Assembly: GCA_964410215.1 (NCBI GenBank)
Contig: CAYPHA010000015.1
Span: forward strand, 1 to 64,000
Direction of reading: 5' to 3'
Length of the DNA: 64,000 nt
DNA from: CAYPHA01 sp964410215
GTDB taxonomy: Bacteria; Calditrichota; Calditrichia; Calditrichales; CAYPHA01
The notes beneath the pieces are model-generated. The model had not been told where the DNA came from. It made no database searches and saw only the letters and a program-made list of their open reading frames with translations. The position numbers and the translations under genes are program-made. Shown here piece by piece: positions 16,414 through 26,063 of the stretch; positions within the stretch are counted from its first letter, which is position 1; every line of letters starts with the position of its first letter.

Positions 16414-17148
16414 TTAATAAATCCACCTTTTTTGAATATTTCGTTTGCTTATCAGAAACAGAAGAATAGAAAAGAAAAGTAATACCGACAAACTGATTCC
16501 AAATCCAATATGACCGTTCTGGTTTATGGCTGTTTTTAACATATCGGCCCCATAAGTTAATGGAACCGAATAGGACAGGGGACGCAGAAACAGGGGAAGC
16601 TGACTGATAGGGATAAACAAACCGCATAAAAAAACCATGGGGAAACGAAAAAAGTTGGAAAAGGTTTGTGCTTCAAAAACTTCATTGACTGAAACTGAAA
16701 TGAAAAGTCCTAAAAAAGTGGAAGTGATGGCAATAAAAATAACGCTCAAAATAAGTATCACCCAATCGATATTTGAAACGGGAATGAAAAATAAAGCGAT
16801 GAGAACAGGTACAAACGCATTGAAAATGCCGAATAAAATCGCGCCCAGTGTTTTTGCCAGCATCAACCATGTGAGACTGATGGGTGAAAGCAGCAACCTG
16901 TCAAATGAACGGCTGCGACGCTCAAACGTGATAGTCACGGCAAGTAGTGACGTCGTGCCGAAAAGGATGGACAGTGCCATTATACCAGGCAGAATACTAC
17001 GGACATCCACCGGCGTTTGAGATTTAAGAAAAAACATCAGCATCCAGGCAAACGGAAAAATAATACCCCAGCTGATATTGGGAGGCTTCAGGTAGTAATT
17101 ACGGAAATCCTTGAGCATAATATTCCAAAAGGCAACAGCTGATTTCAT
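16414..17148 (-). CDS. ABC-2 type transporter permease
   Basis: This 244-residue integral membrane protein has six hydrophobic segments and the ABC-2 membrane pattern, including a FRFPMVFLCGLFIPISQLP segment near residue 170. It forms an exporter with the ATPase encoded just upstream, whose last 4 bp it overlaps. The pair is visibly richer in A+T than the flanking operons, which may reflect horizontal acquisition. Substrate unknown. Confidence 0.9.
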   Translation of the reverse strand: MKSAVAFWNIMLKDFRNYYLKPPNISWGIIFPFAWMLMFFLKSQTPVDVRSILPGIMALSILFGTTSLLAVTITFERRSRSFDRLLLSPISLTWLMLAKTLGAILFGIFNAFVPVLIALFFIPVSNIDWVILILSVIFIAITSTFLGLFISVSVNEVFEAQTFSNFFRFPMVFLCGLFIPISQLPLFLRPLSYSVPLTYGADMLKTAINQNGHIGFGISLSVLLFFSILLFLISKRNIQKRWIY

Positions 17149-18122
17149 TTTTTCTTACCTTCCTTTTCTTTCTTCATAACATCCTGTTCGATGCCTGTGA
17201 TTTTAACAAACACTTCTTCCAGCGACGGTTTGATAATTTTGGCCTCCATCACTTTTATCCCGCAGGAATCAAAAAATGATAGAAACGGCATTAAATCGAA
17301 TGACGTTTCCGAACGAACCTGAAAAACGGAATCCTGAATCTGCGTTAACTTGCAAGGGCTGAATTGCCGACAAAATTTCTGCTCGAATTGCTGGAGTTGA
17401 ACAGCACTGACAAATGAGAATTGGATAATATTCTCCTTTTGAGCGTCTTCCATCAATTTATGAATTGTACCTGTTTTTATAATATGTCCTTTTACAATGA
17501 ACGCAATTCGGTCACAAAGTCGCTCTGCTTCTTCAATGTAATGCGTGGTCATAAAAATAGTGGTACCTGCTTCATTCAGGTTTTTAATCAATAACCGTAT
17601 CTGACGTGCGCTGGCGACGTCGATTCCCGTTGTCGGTTCATCCAGAAACAATACCCCTGGTTTGTGAATTATTCCTGCTGCAATGGTGAGTTTCCGTTTC
17701 ATGCCTTTGGAGTAGGATTTATAAGGCTTCTTTCCGGCATCGGCCAGATTGAACTGCTGCATCAATATTTTTGCCCGCTGCTCCCGTTCCGTTTTTTTTA
17801 TCCCGTAAAGTGAAGCACAAAAACACAAATTGTCAAAACCGTCCATTTCATCGTATAAATTACTCTCGTCCGGAACAATACCAATTATTTCCTGTGCCTT
17901 CTTAATATTGGCAGTGTAATCGGTACCATTGATAAAGATGCTTCCCGATGTCGGACGCGCCAGACCTGTTAGCATATTTATAGTGGTTGTTTTGCCGGCG
18001 CCGTTTGGTCCCAGAAAACCAAAGATTTCGTTTTTAATGACGGAAAAGTTTATATGATCAACAGCAAAAAAACCATCAAATTTTTTGGATAGATTTTTGG
18101 CTTCTAAAATAATTTCATGCAT
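17145..18122 (-). CDS. ABC transporter ATP-binding protein
   Basis: This 325-residue ATPase is of the drug/lipid/Na+ exporter type (DrrA/CcmA/NatA-like). It has Walker A FLGPNGAGKTTT, a signature-region motif SYSKGMKRKL, Walker B VLFLDEPTTGID and switch His TTHYIEEAE. A C-terminal extension of about 85 residues after the ATPase core is typical of DrrA-like proteins. It is translationally coupled to the ABC-2 permease. No regulator or substrate clue is nearby. Confidence 0.92.
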   Translation of the reverse strand: MHEIILEAKNLSKKFDGFFAVDHINFSVIKNEIFGFLGPNGAGKTTTINMLTGLARPTSGSIFINGTDYTANIKKAQEIIGIVPDESNLYDEMDGFDNLCFCASLYGIKKTEREQRAKILMQQFNLADAGKKPYKSYSKGMKRKLTIAAGIIHKPGVLFLDEPTTGIDVASARQIRLLIKNLNEAGTTIFMTTHYIEEAERLCDRIAFIVKGHIIKTGTIHKLMEDAQKENIIQFSFVSAVQLQQFEQKFCRQFSPCKLTQIQDSVFQVRSETSFDLMPFLSFFDSCGIKVMEAKIIKPSLEEVFVKITGIEQDVMKKEKEGKKK

Positions 18123-18237
18123 TATAGTACCTGTTCTTATTTAAGACAAAATTCCATACCGCATTCCAATATTCTTTTTAATCTCATCGAATCCCCGGTT
18201 TTTATTAATATTCAAAGTCTGATAACATTCACAAAAA

Positions 18238-21200
18238 TCATTTCCTTGACACCATCACATACATACATGGCATCAGAATCAATGCCACCAGCATTTCCAT
18301 CCCCAATCCGCCGATAGCGGCGACGGCCATAGGTTGAAGCATGTCGCCGCCTTCTTCCAGATTCAATGCCAGAGGCAAAAACCCTATCATAGTCGTCACA
18401 GAGGTCATGATACGGGGGCGCAGCCGTATTTTGGCGGCATCAAGCACCGCCTGCCCTGGTGGCATTGCGTTACGCTCCTGCAGCTCCCGTGCATAAGTCA
18501 GGAGCAATACGCCGTCATTGACCGCCGCCGCCAACACGACCAGCACGCCGATAATGACCGTAGCCCCCAGTGGCAAGCTACTGAGGTACATGAGAAACAC
18601 CACACCCGTCAGGCAAAACGGCACGCTTCCCAGAATCAACCCCGGCAATTTAAGACTGTTAAACTGAACGGTCAAAACGATAAATGAGAAAAACAAAGCA
18701 AAGGCAAGCACGGCAACGACCATTTCCTGCATGTCAGCCATCAGCTCGGCTCTGCCTCCGAAATTGAACACATAACCTGCCGGTCGTTCAAATGCGTTCA
18801 AAGCACTCTGCAGCTGATTCACCGCACCGGCTATATCTCTCCCGTCAATATCTGCCTCGATAGTTATCTGCTTGATCTGATTCTCCCTGATGATCTCCAC
18901 AGGGCCTGAGCCGGGAACCACAATCGCAATGTCCCGCAGCCTGAGGACATCTCCCTGCGCACCGGTAAGCGACAGATTTTCAACATCCTGCCTGGAAGTC
19001 AGGTGCTCCTCGGGGACAATCAGTCGGATATCATAATATTCGCCCCCTTCACGGTATTGGGTGGCCACCGCACCTGTGATAAGCGCACGCAGAGATGAAG
19101 CCACATCAGAAACCGATACGCCAAGCTCGGCGGCCTTAACCCGGTCCACCATCACCTGGAATTCCGGTTTGGTCAGATCCAGGGAGACAGATACATTTTG
19201 GAATTGCCCGATTTCACTGATTTTCCGGGCTGTACGGTTCGCTAATTCCCCGAGGACCTTCATGTCCTGACCACGGACCTGCACAACCACATCCGAGCCA
19301 CCCATGCCGCCAGAGATCCCCTTGATCGGCATCTGTCTCACCATCGCTTTCCCGCCCGGAGGCTGTAGATTGCCAACGACCTTGCGCAGGCGGGCAACAT
19401 ATTCCTCGGTGCTGATATCCCGGTTTGCCCTGGGGATAAGCTGAATATCCACTTCTCCCTCATTGGCGATCTCATAGGTGGTCGTTCCCCTGAGTTGTCC
19501 ACCAGCGAGGGTGAAGATGCTTTGGATCAAAGGGTCATCTTTAATCCGCTCTTCAATTTTCCCTAAAGCACGATAGGTCTCATTTACAGAAGTCCCGGTC
19601 GGCATCCTGACCTTTACTATGATCCGACCATCGTCAATAAGCGGCAGGAATTCACCACCAAGCCGCCCGAGAAGCGCAAAGGCAACGGTAATTATCAGCG
19701 TGAAAACAAGCAGCACGATCCACCGCCCACGTATCATTCGATCCAGAAGCCGACCGTAAGCGTCTGTGAAACGGGCAAACACCCGTTCGAACCAGCCAGC
19801 CTGATGTACCTGGCGATTCCCGCCGAACAGGGTTGCCGTGATCATCGGCGTGACCGATACAGACACAATCAGACTGATGAAGACGATGCCGCTAATGACC
19901 AGAATCAGTTCATGAAAAAGCAGACTGGTCAGTCCGGGGACGAGAAGAAACGGCAAGAACAGAGCGAGAAACGAAAGTGTGGCAGCTACCAGCGCCGGTC
20001 CTACATCGCTGGTCCCCTCGACGGCATGCCCGGCTGCGCCCTGCTCCGGTCTTTCTCGCCGCAATCGCGAAATGTTCTCCACCACGACGATCGAATTGTC
20101 CAGCACCACGCCGATAGCAACGACCAATCCCCCGAGGGAAAAGATGTTGATCGAGAAGCCTGCCAGTTTCATAAGGCCGAAGTTGAGAATCAGGGTCAGC
20201 GGCAGGGCGATGATCATGACCAATACCTGCCGGACGCTTCCCAGAAATAAATAGACTACAATAATCAGCAACACAGCCGCTGCCATTGCCGCATTGCGTA
20301 CACCGGTCAGTGCTTGTTTGACGTAAATCGCCTGGTTTTCCACATAATCCAGTTGCAAACCCGCAGGCAGTTCTCCCTTCAGCTCGTCCAGAAGACGGGC
20401 CACCCCTTCGGACGTCGTAACGGTATTGGCCTCGGCCTCTTTCAGCACCATAATCTTGACGCACTCACGACCGTTGAAACGGGTAATCACCCGTGCGTCC
20501 TCATGCCCGTCGATCACCTGAGCAATATCCCGCAAATAGACTTTCTGATTTCCCTCGCCGGCGACAACGACCGTGCGGATATCGTCAAGATTCGAATACT
20601 CGCCCATGGTCCGGGCGATGATCTCCCTTGCCCCAATGGTAATCTGACCACCGGTCTGTTGGACATTTTCGGCGGCGACTTTCCTGATAACCGCATCCAG
20701 GGAAAGCCGGTATTTTTCTATGGCGGCGGGATCAAGCAGAATGCGTATTTCACGTTCGAGTCCGCCGACAACTTCAGTCCCGGCTATCCCCCGGACAGCC
20801 AGGATGCGATCCTGAAGCCAGTTGTCAGCCCAGTCCCTCAGCTTCACCGGACTCCAGCGGTCGGAACTGACGGTCAGCTGCATGACCGGGAGCTGGGATG
20901 GGTCGGCCTTGAAGACAAACGGGGCTTCAATATCTTTCGGCAACTGTTGTTGGGCCCTGGTCAGAGCGGCCAGAGCGTCCTGAAAGGCAATATCGACATC
21001 CGCGCCATATTCAAAATAGACGTTCAGGTTATAGATCCCTTCGGTGGAAGAAGATTCAAGGTAGTCCAGGCGATCCACTGTAGACATGAGGCGCTCAACA
21101 TGATCGGCTATGTCCGTTTCGATCTCCTCCGGTGTGGCTCCGGGCCATTTGATTTGGACCCTGACAAACGGATAGGTGATGTCGGGCAGATAATCCAGCG

Positions 21201-21297
21201 GCAGACGCCACAGCCCGTAAAGGCCGAGGATGACGAAAGCCAGTACGATGGCACTGGTGGCCAGCCTCCGTCGGACGGCATACTCGGTAATTTTCAT
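18238..21297 (-). CDS. RND efflux transporter, inner-membrane permease
   Basis: This 1019-residue proton-driven permease has the full AcrB-type duplicated layout: helix 1 near 15-35, a large periplasmic loop, helices 2-6, and the same again. Helix 4 carries VLDNSIVVVEN, where the second Asp of the classical DD pair is Asn. That is common in hydrophobe-type RND pumps and unlike the CzcA/CnrA heavy-metal motif. It overlaps the adaptor gene by 4 bp. The operon upstream supplies TolC, a periplasmic sensor and an ECF sigma pair. Confidence 0.95.
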   Translation of the reverse strand: MKITEYAVRRRLATSAIVLAFVILGLYGLWRLPLDYLPDITYPFVRVQIKWPGATPEEIETDIADHVERLMSTVDRLDYLESSSTEGIYNLNVYFEYGADVDIAFQDALAALTRAQQQLPKDIEAPFVFKADPSQLPVMQLTVSSDRWSPVKLRDWADNWLQDRILAVRGIAGTEVVGGLEREIRILLDPAAIEKYRLSLDAVIRKVAAENVQQTGGQITIGAREIIARTMGEYSNLDDIRTVVVAGEGNQKVYLRDIAQVIDGHEDARVITRFNGRECVKIMVLKEAEANTVTTSEGVARLLDELKGELPAGLQLDYVENQAIYVKQALTGVRNAAMAAAVLLIIVVYLFLGSVRQVLVMIIALPLTLILNFGLMKLAGFSINIFSLGGLVVAIGVVLDNSIVVVENISRLRRERPEQGAAGHAVEGTSDVGPALVAATLSFLALFLPFLLVPGLTSLLFHELILVISGIVFISLIVSVSVTPMITATLFGGNRQVHQAGWFERVFARFTDAYGRLLDRMIRGRWIVLLVFTLIITVAFALLGRLGGEFLPLIDDGRIIVKVRMPTGTSVNETYRALGKIEERIKDDPLIQSIFTLAGGQLRGTTTYEIANEGEVDIQLIPRANRDISTEEYVARLRKVVGNLQPPGGKAMVRQMPIKGISGGMGGSDVVVQVRGQDMKVLGELANRTARKISEIGQFQNVSVSLDLTKPEFQVMVDRVKAAELGVSVSDVASSLRALITGAVATQYREGGEYYDIRLIVPEEHLTSRQDVENLSLTGAQGDVLRLRDIAIVVPGSGPVEIIRENQIKQITIEADIDGRDIAGAVNQLQSALNAFERPAGYVFNFGGRAELMADMQEMVVAVLAFALFFSFIVLTVQFNSLKLPGLILGSVPFCLTGVVFLMYLSSLPLGATVIIGVLVVLAAAVNDGVLLLTYARELQERNAMPPGQAVLDAAKIRLRPRIMTSVTTMIGFLPLALNLEEGGDMLQPMAVAAIGGLGMEMLVALILMPCMYVMVSRK

Positions 21298-22462
21298 TGG
21301 TCGTCTCCGGTTTTGCCCGGTTTCCCGGCGGATGTTTCAGGACTGGTATTGTTTGACACCATGCCGGGTTTTCCTGCTTCTGCAATGCGAACGTCAGCGC
21401 CATTTTTAAGCTTCTCGTTTCCGGCAACGATGACCTTATCACCCACGCGTATTCCGGAAATTATCTCAATCTGGTTGTCAGCCTCAATACCGGTTTCAAC
21501 CATTCGAGAAGTGGCTTTTCCATCCTCAAACAAAAAAACAACCCGGCCCTTCGGTGTGTCGACCAATGCCTCCAAAGGCACAACGACGACGTCTTCCGCA
21601 TTTTTCAGCGACAATGTCAGCCGGGCAAACATGCCGGGGAGCAGGTTGACGGATTTATCCAGAGCGATTTCCACGTTCCGTGTTCGGAGGCGGGAATCCA
21701 GATAGGGGTAAACACGCTCGATCATTCCCGGGATGATGTTATCCGGGTAGGCGTCCAGGCTTACATCGACGCGCATTCCTGTGGTGACCTCCGCTGCATG
21801 TTTCTCGGGAATTGACGCACGAATGACCAGACTGGCCGGATCGTACATTTCCAGCAGCACTGCACGCGGCGCGACGAACTCGCCCTCCTTCNNNNNNNNN
21901 NCACATTAATGCGAGATACCACCCCGGCCCACGGTGCCTTGATGATATAGTCCCGGGCCGTTTCCTCAGCCTTGATCAACGAGGCACGGACCTTCTCGTA
22001 TGCGGCTCTGGCCTGGTCAAGCTGTTCGCCGGGCAATGCCTGACTTTCTACGAGTTGCCGGGTCCGGCTCAGGTTGTCCTCCTCCTTTTTCAGCTCTTCC
22101 CGCAGAGAAACGATCAGCGCGTTAACACCTTCTCTTCTTCCTATGGAAAGGAGTGACTCACCCGTTGTTACGCGGTCGGCCTCGCGGACACGGACATCGA
22201 CTACGGGCCCTTCAGCAGGAGAAGCCAACCGGGCGACCCGATACGGTTCCACGGAGCCGGTCAATTCCAGGGTTTCTGAAATCTTTGACATTTCGACTGT
22301 AATGACACGCACTTGAGTAGGCTGCTTCTGCTGGCCGGGTTGTTCCGTTCCCGATTTTTCGGCAGGCTCTCCACTAAAGAAAATAATTCCGGTTGCCGCA
22401 ATCCCTGTTCCGATGATCAAAATCGTGATCCGGAAAAATTTTTTATTCATTATGCTTTTCAT
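21294..22462 (-). CDS. RND periplasmic adaptor (MFP), interrupted by an assembly gap
   Basis: This membrane-fusion protein links the RND pump to TolC. The N-terminal part (22462 to the gap) has a signal/anchor helix, a lipoyl-like half (GSVEPYRVARLASPAEG), a coiled coil (about 115-165) and APWAGVVSRINV. After the gap it resumes as KEGEFVAPRAVLLEMYDPA through the beta-barrel domain. The two parts are in different frames across the 10 N. A real gap length of 2 modulo 3 would restore one frame of roughly 390 residues, so this is very probably one intact gene with a mis-sized join. It overlaps both neighbours by 4 bp. Confidence 0.9.
21892..21901. other. Assembly gap (10 N)
   Basis: Ten N characters join two contigs inside the adaptor gene. 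Frame analysis shows that the nominal length is wrong: the true length must be 2 modulo 3, and the contig ends may even overlap. Confidence 0.98.
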
Positions 22463-23817
22463 TCTTCTCCTATCGCTAATTTTAATTGCGCTACTGCCGT
22501 GTGGTATTCGGCCAGAGAACGATAGTATGTCGTTTCAGATTCGAGCAGGGCGGCCTGTGCATCGAGTACATCCACTATAGCTCCTTTACCGAGATTGTAT
22601 TTCTGCTGCTCTATACGCAGACTCTCCTTAGCCTGGGCAATTGTTTTTTGAGTGACTGCCACCCGTTCTTCCGCAGATATAACATAAGAAAGTGCCGTTT
22701 CTATCTCAAGCCGGATCTGTAATTCAAGTTTGCGGAGCCGTTCATGCGCAGCCGTATGGGCGGCATGCTCTTCCCTGATTTTGGCGTTGATTCGTCCGCC
22801 TTCAAAAAGGGGTAATTCCAGTCCGATCGCAACATGACCGATATCTCCGAAATCATCTCCAGTGCCGGTTTTCTTTCCTGCAGCCCGGCGCCCGCCATAA
22901 ATTGCTTGAAGCGAGACCATCGGCCAGTGTCCCGCTTTTGCTGCGTCCACATTCCGTGCATGAGCTGCCAGGGAAGTTTTAGCTGCCAGATAATCTTCCC
23001 GATGTTGCAAGGCATTGGTGAGGGCCGCTTCGGATTTGGGGACCATAGAATCCTGGGGTATATCCAGATCTCCTTTCAACAAAATCTGTCCATGGGATCT
23101 CTCCATTCCTAAGAGGTTAGTCAGAAGTTGGCGCTGGATGTTCAGAAGATTCTTTTCACGAATAAGTTGCTGCTGAATATCCGCCAGCCGTACTTCTGTG
23201 CGCAGTCGGTCGACATTGGCGGCTTTCTGCGCAGCGGCCAACGCCTCGATACGTTTGACATGTTCTTCCAGTGTTCCAATTGAAAATTCAAGAGACTCGA
23301 TAGCATGTTTCTGGGCGAGAATATTAAAAAAGACACTGGAAACATTGAAAACCAGTTCATCCCGGCTGCGTGAAAGTCGATGCAACGCCGACTGATGGAG
23401 AAGTTCTGCTGCCTTTACCTGGTTAATCAATCGACCGCCTGTAAAGAGCGGCAGATTCAGGAGTATATCTCCGGAGAAAATGTCACGACTCAGAATTGCT
23501 GGTTCCCCCGGTTGGCGCACGGGTAAAATTCTTTGTTCATCAAGGTTTCGGGTATAATCAAATCTTGAGCTTAATCTTGGCAACCTTTCACTAAAAGCCT
23601 GTTGATGTCTTTCCTTTGCCGCTTCGGCATCCCACTCCATGGCTGCGATTTCGGGATTATTTTGCAGCGCTGTTTCAATACAGTAGTTCAGGGTAAAAAC
23701 GGGCGTATTGGATGATTGGGCCTGCAGATAGGAATGAGATATAAATAGCAGTGGCGATAGGACGAGCAGAAGTCGCCCTGTTATTTTAATCCGGTTTTTA
23801 TCATTGGGCATGTTCAT
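22459..23817 (-). CDS. TolC family outer-membrane efflux protein
   Basis: This 452-residue protein has a signal peptide (about 1-33) and two repeats of the outer-membrane efflux fold. Each has long amphipathic helices, NLPLFTGGRL and ELPLFEGGRI barrel strands, and a C-terminal helix with YNLGKGAIVDVLDAQAALLE. It forms the exit duct of the RND pump. Its ATG overlaps the sensor gene stop, and its stop overlaps the adaptor start, so the operon is fully translationally coupled. Confidence 0.93.
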   Translation of the reverse strand: MNMPNDKNRIKITGRLLLVLSPLLFISHSYLQAQSSNTPVFTLNYCIETALQNNPEIAAMEWDAEAAKERHQQAFSERLPRLSSRFDYTRNLDEQRILPVRQPGEPAILSRDIFSGDILLNLPLFTGGRLINQVKAAELLHQSALHRLSRSRDELVFNVSSVFFNILAQKHAIESLEFSIGTLEEHVKRIEALAAAQKAANVDRLRTEVRLADIQQQLIREKNLLNIQRQLLTNLLGMERSHGQILLKGDLDIPQDSMVPKSEAALTNALQHREDYLAAKTSLAAHARNVDAAKAGHWPMVSLQAIYGGRRAAGKKTGTGDDFGDIGHVAIGLELPLFEGGRINAKIREEHAAHTAAHERLRKLELQIRLEIETALSYVISAEERVAVTQKTIAQAKESLRIEQQKYNLGKGAIVDVLDAQAALLESETTYYRSLAEYHTAVAQLKLAIGEE

Positions 23818-24299
23818 TGTCTTTCCTTTTCTTTTACAACCGGCTGTCTGGAACCGGAATTTCTCATTCTTCCTGGGAAATGTTCAGCCATAATGCCGTA
23901 TAACGTTTGCCATTGCTCCGGCCTCAACACTTCCCTGAGCTGGTAAAAATGCCCGATCACCAGTTGCTGTGATTCCATCTGTAATTGGCTGATCCTTTTC
24001 AGCAGAGTATCGATGCGGGCGCCATCCGGATGCGGCTGCCAGATTTCCTGCAACAAAGCCCGGTTTATACCTTCCAGCGACTGATTCAAAGAATCAATCC
24101 CGGTATGAAAATCATGGCGGATTTCCTCAAAATGTGTGATCTGTTCCCGCGACAATGCCAGTTCCCGCTTGACCCGTTCGAAACGGGCCTCCTGCATCGG
24201 CGCGCCCGGATTCATCCAGCGCTGATACATGATCGTTCCCAGTGCGACCAGATTGATCACGGTTATAATAATAATCAGATAAATATATTTTTTCTTCAT
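23814..24299 (-). CDS. Membrane-anchored periplasmic heavy-metal-sensor-like protein
   Basis: This 161-residue protein has one N-terminal membrane anchor (about 5-24) and a helical periplasmic domain of the Spy/CpxP/CnrX class (Metal_resist superfamily). LSREQITHFEEIRHDFH and VLRPEQWQTLY match the paired helical-hairpin motifs. His56, His62, His65 and His117 could be metal ligands, but the exact CnrX ligand pattern is not reproduced. Lying between an anti-sigma factor and an efflux pump, it probably senses the envelope signal and controls the anti-sigma factor. Confidence 0.82.
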   Translation of the reverse strand: MKKKYIYLIIIITVINLVALGTIMYQRWMNPGAPMQEARFERVKRELALSREQITHFEEIRHDFHTGIDSLNQSLEGINRALLQEIWQPHPDGARIDTLLKRISQLQMESQQLVIGHFYQLREVLRPEQWQTLYGIMAEHFPGRMRNSGSRQPVVKEKERQ

Positions 24300-24775
24300 T
24301 ACTGCATCTCGCTTTCGGTTAAAGCTAAAACATGGGCGTCGATGGAACCCGGAGGTAAAATCTCGAAATAGCTCATCCCAAAATTATCTATTGGGTTTTC
24401 TGTTGATATTTCACTGGCGTCACCGGTGGAACCGGTCATAAGATTTCCCAGCCTGATGCCACTATAAAGTATTAAGAACAATATAACAACAGTCAACACG
24501 GGACGCAGCACCCAACGCGCGGGATTTCCCGGTTCTTCAATAAGACCTCGTTTTGTTTGCGATTGCAGCCGTCCGGCAATACGCGTCCATAAAAACGGCG
24601 GAGCGGTTTGCCTTTCAATCAGCTGTTCCGTGACCCACAACGCTTCAATAGTTTTAAGCGCATCCCGACACTCCGGGCAACATTCGATATGGCGCTGCAT
24701 TTTCTCTTTTTCTCTTTCGGATAAATCATCATCCAGAAAACGCAGTAATTTTTTTCGGATGGATTTATGTTTCAT
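24299..24775 (-). CDS. Zinc-finger anti-sigma factor
   Basis: This protein of about 158 residues has an N-terminal cytoplasmic HxxxCxxC anti-sigma zinc finger (HIECCPEC) and a single membrane helix (VVILFLILYSGIRL). The periplasmic tail is short. It should hold the upstream-encoded ECF sigma factor inactive until a signal arrives. I start it at the ATG at 24775 because GAGGAAA sits just before it; a longer frame to 24808 lacks a ribosome site. Its stop abuts the sensor gene start. Confidence 0.88.
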   Translation of the reverse strand: MKHKSIRKKLLRFLDDDLSEREKEKMQRHIECCPECRDALKTIEALWVTEQLIERQTAPPFLWTRIAGRLQSQTKRGLIEEPGNPARWVLRPVLTVVILFLILYSGIRLGNLMTGSTGDASEISTENPIDNFGMSYFEILPPGSIDAHVLALTESEMQ

Positions 24776-24832
24776 TTTAATTTCCTCGTTTCTATCATTA
24801 AGACCCATGGCGTTTAAATAACTTGCGGTGAA

Positions 24833-25396
24833 TTACAAATATTTTTTAACAGGAAGCAGCTTTTTTGTCAGATTATCTTTCGCCCGGTGCAGCAGCGACT
24901 CCACAGCGGACAGACTGATTTTCATTACTGTGGCAATTTCTTCGTAGGATAAATTTTCATAACGATGCAAAACCAAGGCTGTTTTTTGCCGTTCAGGAAG
25001 ACTTTGGATGGCTTTCTGTTCAATTTGTTCATTTTCTGCCATTTCCAATTGCCGATCGGGGGGCGGCTCCGGCGATACAGGCTGCAATTGCTCTTTCCCC
25101 TGAAATAGAAATTCCAGCGAAATCCAGTTTTCCAGTTTTTTTCGGCGCTTTCTTTTCAAATAAGTATTTAGCGTGATGCGATAAATCCAGGAAGACAATT
25201 TTGCTTCATTACGAAACTTTCCAATGGCATGAAAAATTTTAATAAATACAGCCTGCGTAATGTCTTCGGCTTCTTCCCGGTCGCCACTCATATGAAAGCT
25301 TATATTGAAGACCAGGTGCTGGTATTTTTCAAATAATTGCCTGAAAGCATTTTGGTCGCCGTTTTGTATTTCTGCTACAATCTTTCTATCGTTCAT
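24833..25396 (-). CDS. ECF-type RNA polymerase sigma factor
   Basis: This 187-residue sigma factor has region 2 (DREEAEDITQAVFIKIFHAI, then KLSSWIYRITLN) and region 4 (SLPERQKTALVLHRYENLSY, then EIATVMKISLSAVESLLHRA). A proline-rich linker separates them. As first gene of the sigma, anti-sigma, sensor, TolC, MFP, RND series it most likely autoregulates the operon. A GGAGCAA-N18-GTCTAA arrangement upstream is a possible ECF promoter but is not convincing enough to call. Confidence 0.93.
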   Translation of the reverse strand: MNDRKIVAEIQNGDQNAFRQLFEKYQHLVFNISFHMSGDREEAEDITQAVFIKIFHAIGKFRNEAKLSSWIYRITLNTYLKRKRRKKLENWISLEFLFQGKEQLQPVSPEPPPDRQLEMAENEQIEQKAIQSLPERQKTALVLHRYENLSYEEIATVMKISLSAVESLLHRAKDNLTKKLLPVKKYL

Positions 25397-25667
25397 CTAT
25401 TAGCTTTTTAATTCGAATTCATCGCGATAATGTACCTCTTCTATTAGACCATTAATATTCAAAAAGCTTGCTCCATAATTTTTTTAACAGTTTACGAAAA
25501 ATATAGCAAATAATTCTTAAATGGTATTCAGAAATCAACTTAATAATAAGGAGAAACAATACTGATAAACCGGACAGATGGGGTGAAGACGATGAACACC
25601 GAAAAACAAAATTGACCAGATACTCGTACCGGCGTTTATGCCCGGGTTAAAGTCCAATAGATCCGGA
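25397..25667. other. AT-rich intergenic region
   Basis: These 271 bases hold no gene I can support. They should carry the promoter of the ECF sigma operon on the minus strand, and the 3' end of the toxin gene transcript borders them on the right. Confidence 0.4.
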
Positions 25668-26063
25668 TTAAACCCGCATGAGCGAAACGGCAATGTCAGG
25701 AAACGCTCTGAGTATGTGTTTATCTGAGGTATAAAGCTTGAGGTTCAGGTGCTTTGCTAAAGCAACAAATTCGCAATCATAAGCAGAACATTTCGATATC
25801 GATACGAATTCCAGTATTTCATTAGATCCCACATCATATTCTTTACCATGCATCAAATGCTCAGCTTCCGATACAAGGAGTTGACCGCCCTTGAGATTTA
25901 AATGTCCATTCCTGATATAAACAGCAACGATATTGCGGAATTCGCTGCGCCAGAGAAACGGACTAATCCAATCTGAATCCTGAAGATACAGTTTTTTTGC
26001 TTGTTGAGAATGCTCTCCATCAATGAACAGATAGGCCAGTATATTTGTATCAACAACGATCAT
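25668..26063 (-). CDS. vapC: VapC-type PIN domain toxin
   Basis: This 131-residue PIN-domain ribonuclease has the acidic active-site pattern: Asp5 (VVDTNIL), a Glu in RSEFRNI near 41, Asp in SAYDCEFVALA and Asp in YTSDKHIL. Length and motif order match VapC toxins, which cleave tRNA or rRNA. The ATG overlaps the antitoxin stop by 4 bp (ATGA), the standard toxin-antitoxin arrangement. Confidence 0.9.
   Translation of the reverse strand: MIVVDTNILAYLFIDGEHSQQAKKLYLQDSDWISPFLWRSEFRNIVAVYIRNGHLNLKGGQLLVSEAEHLMHGKEYDVGSNEILEFVSISKCSAYDCEFVALAKHLNLKLYTSDKHILRAFPDIAVSLMRV

Noticed and set aside
20314..21705. 463-codon open frame antisense to the RND and MFP genes
   Set aside because: The opposite strand encodes unmistakable RND and adaptor proteins; the antisense frame has no recognisable features.
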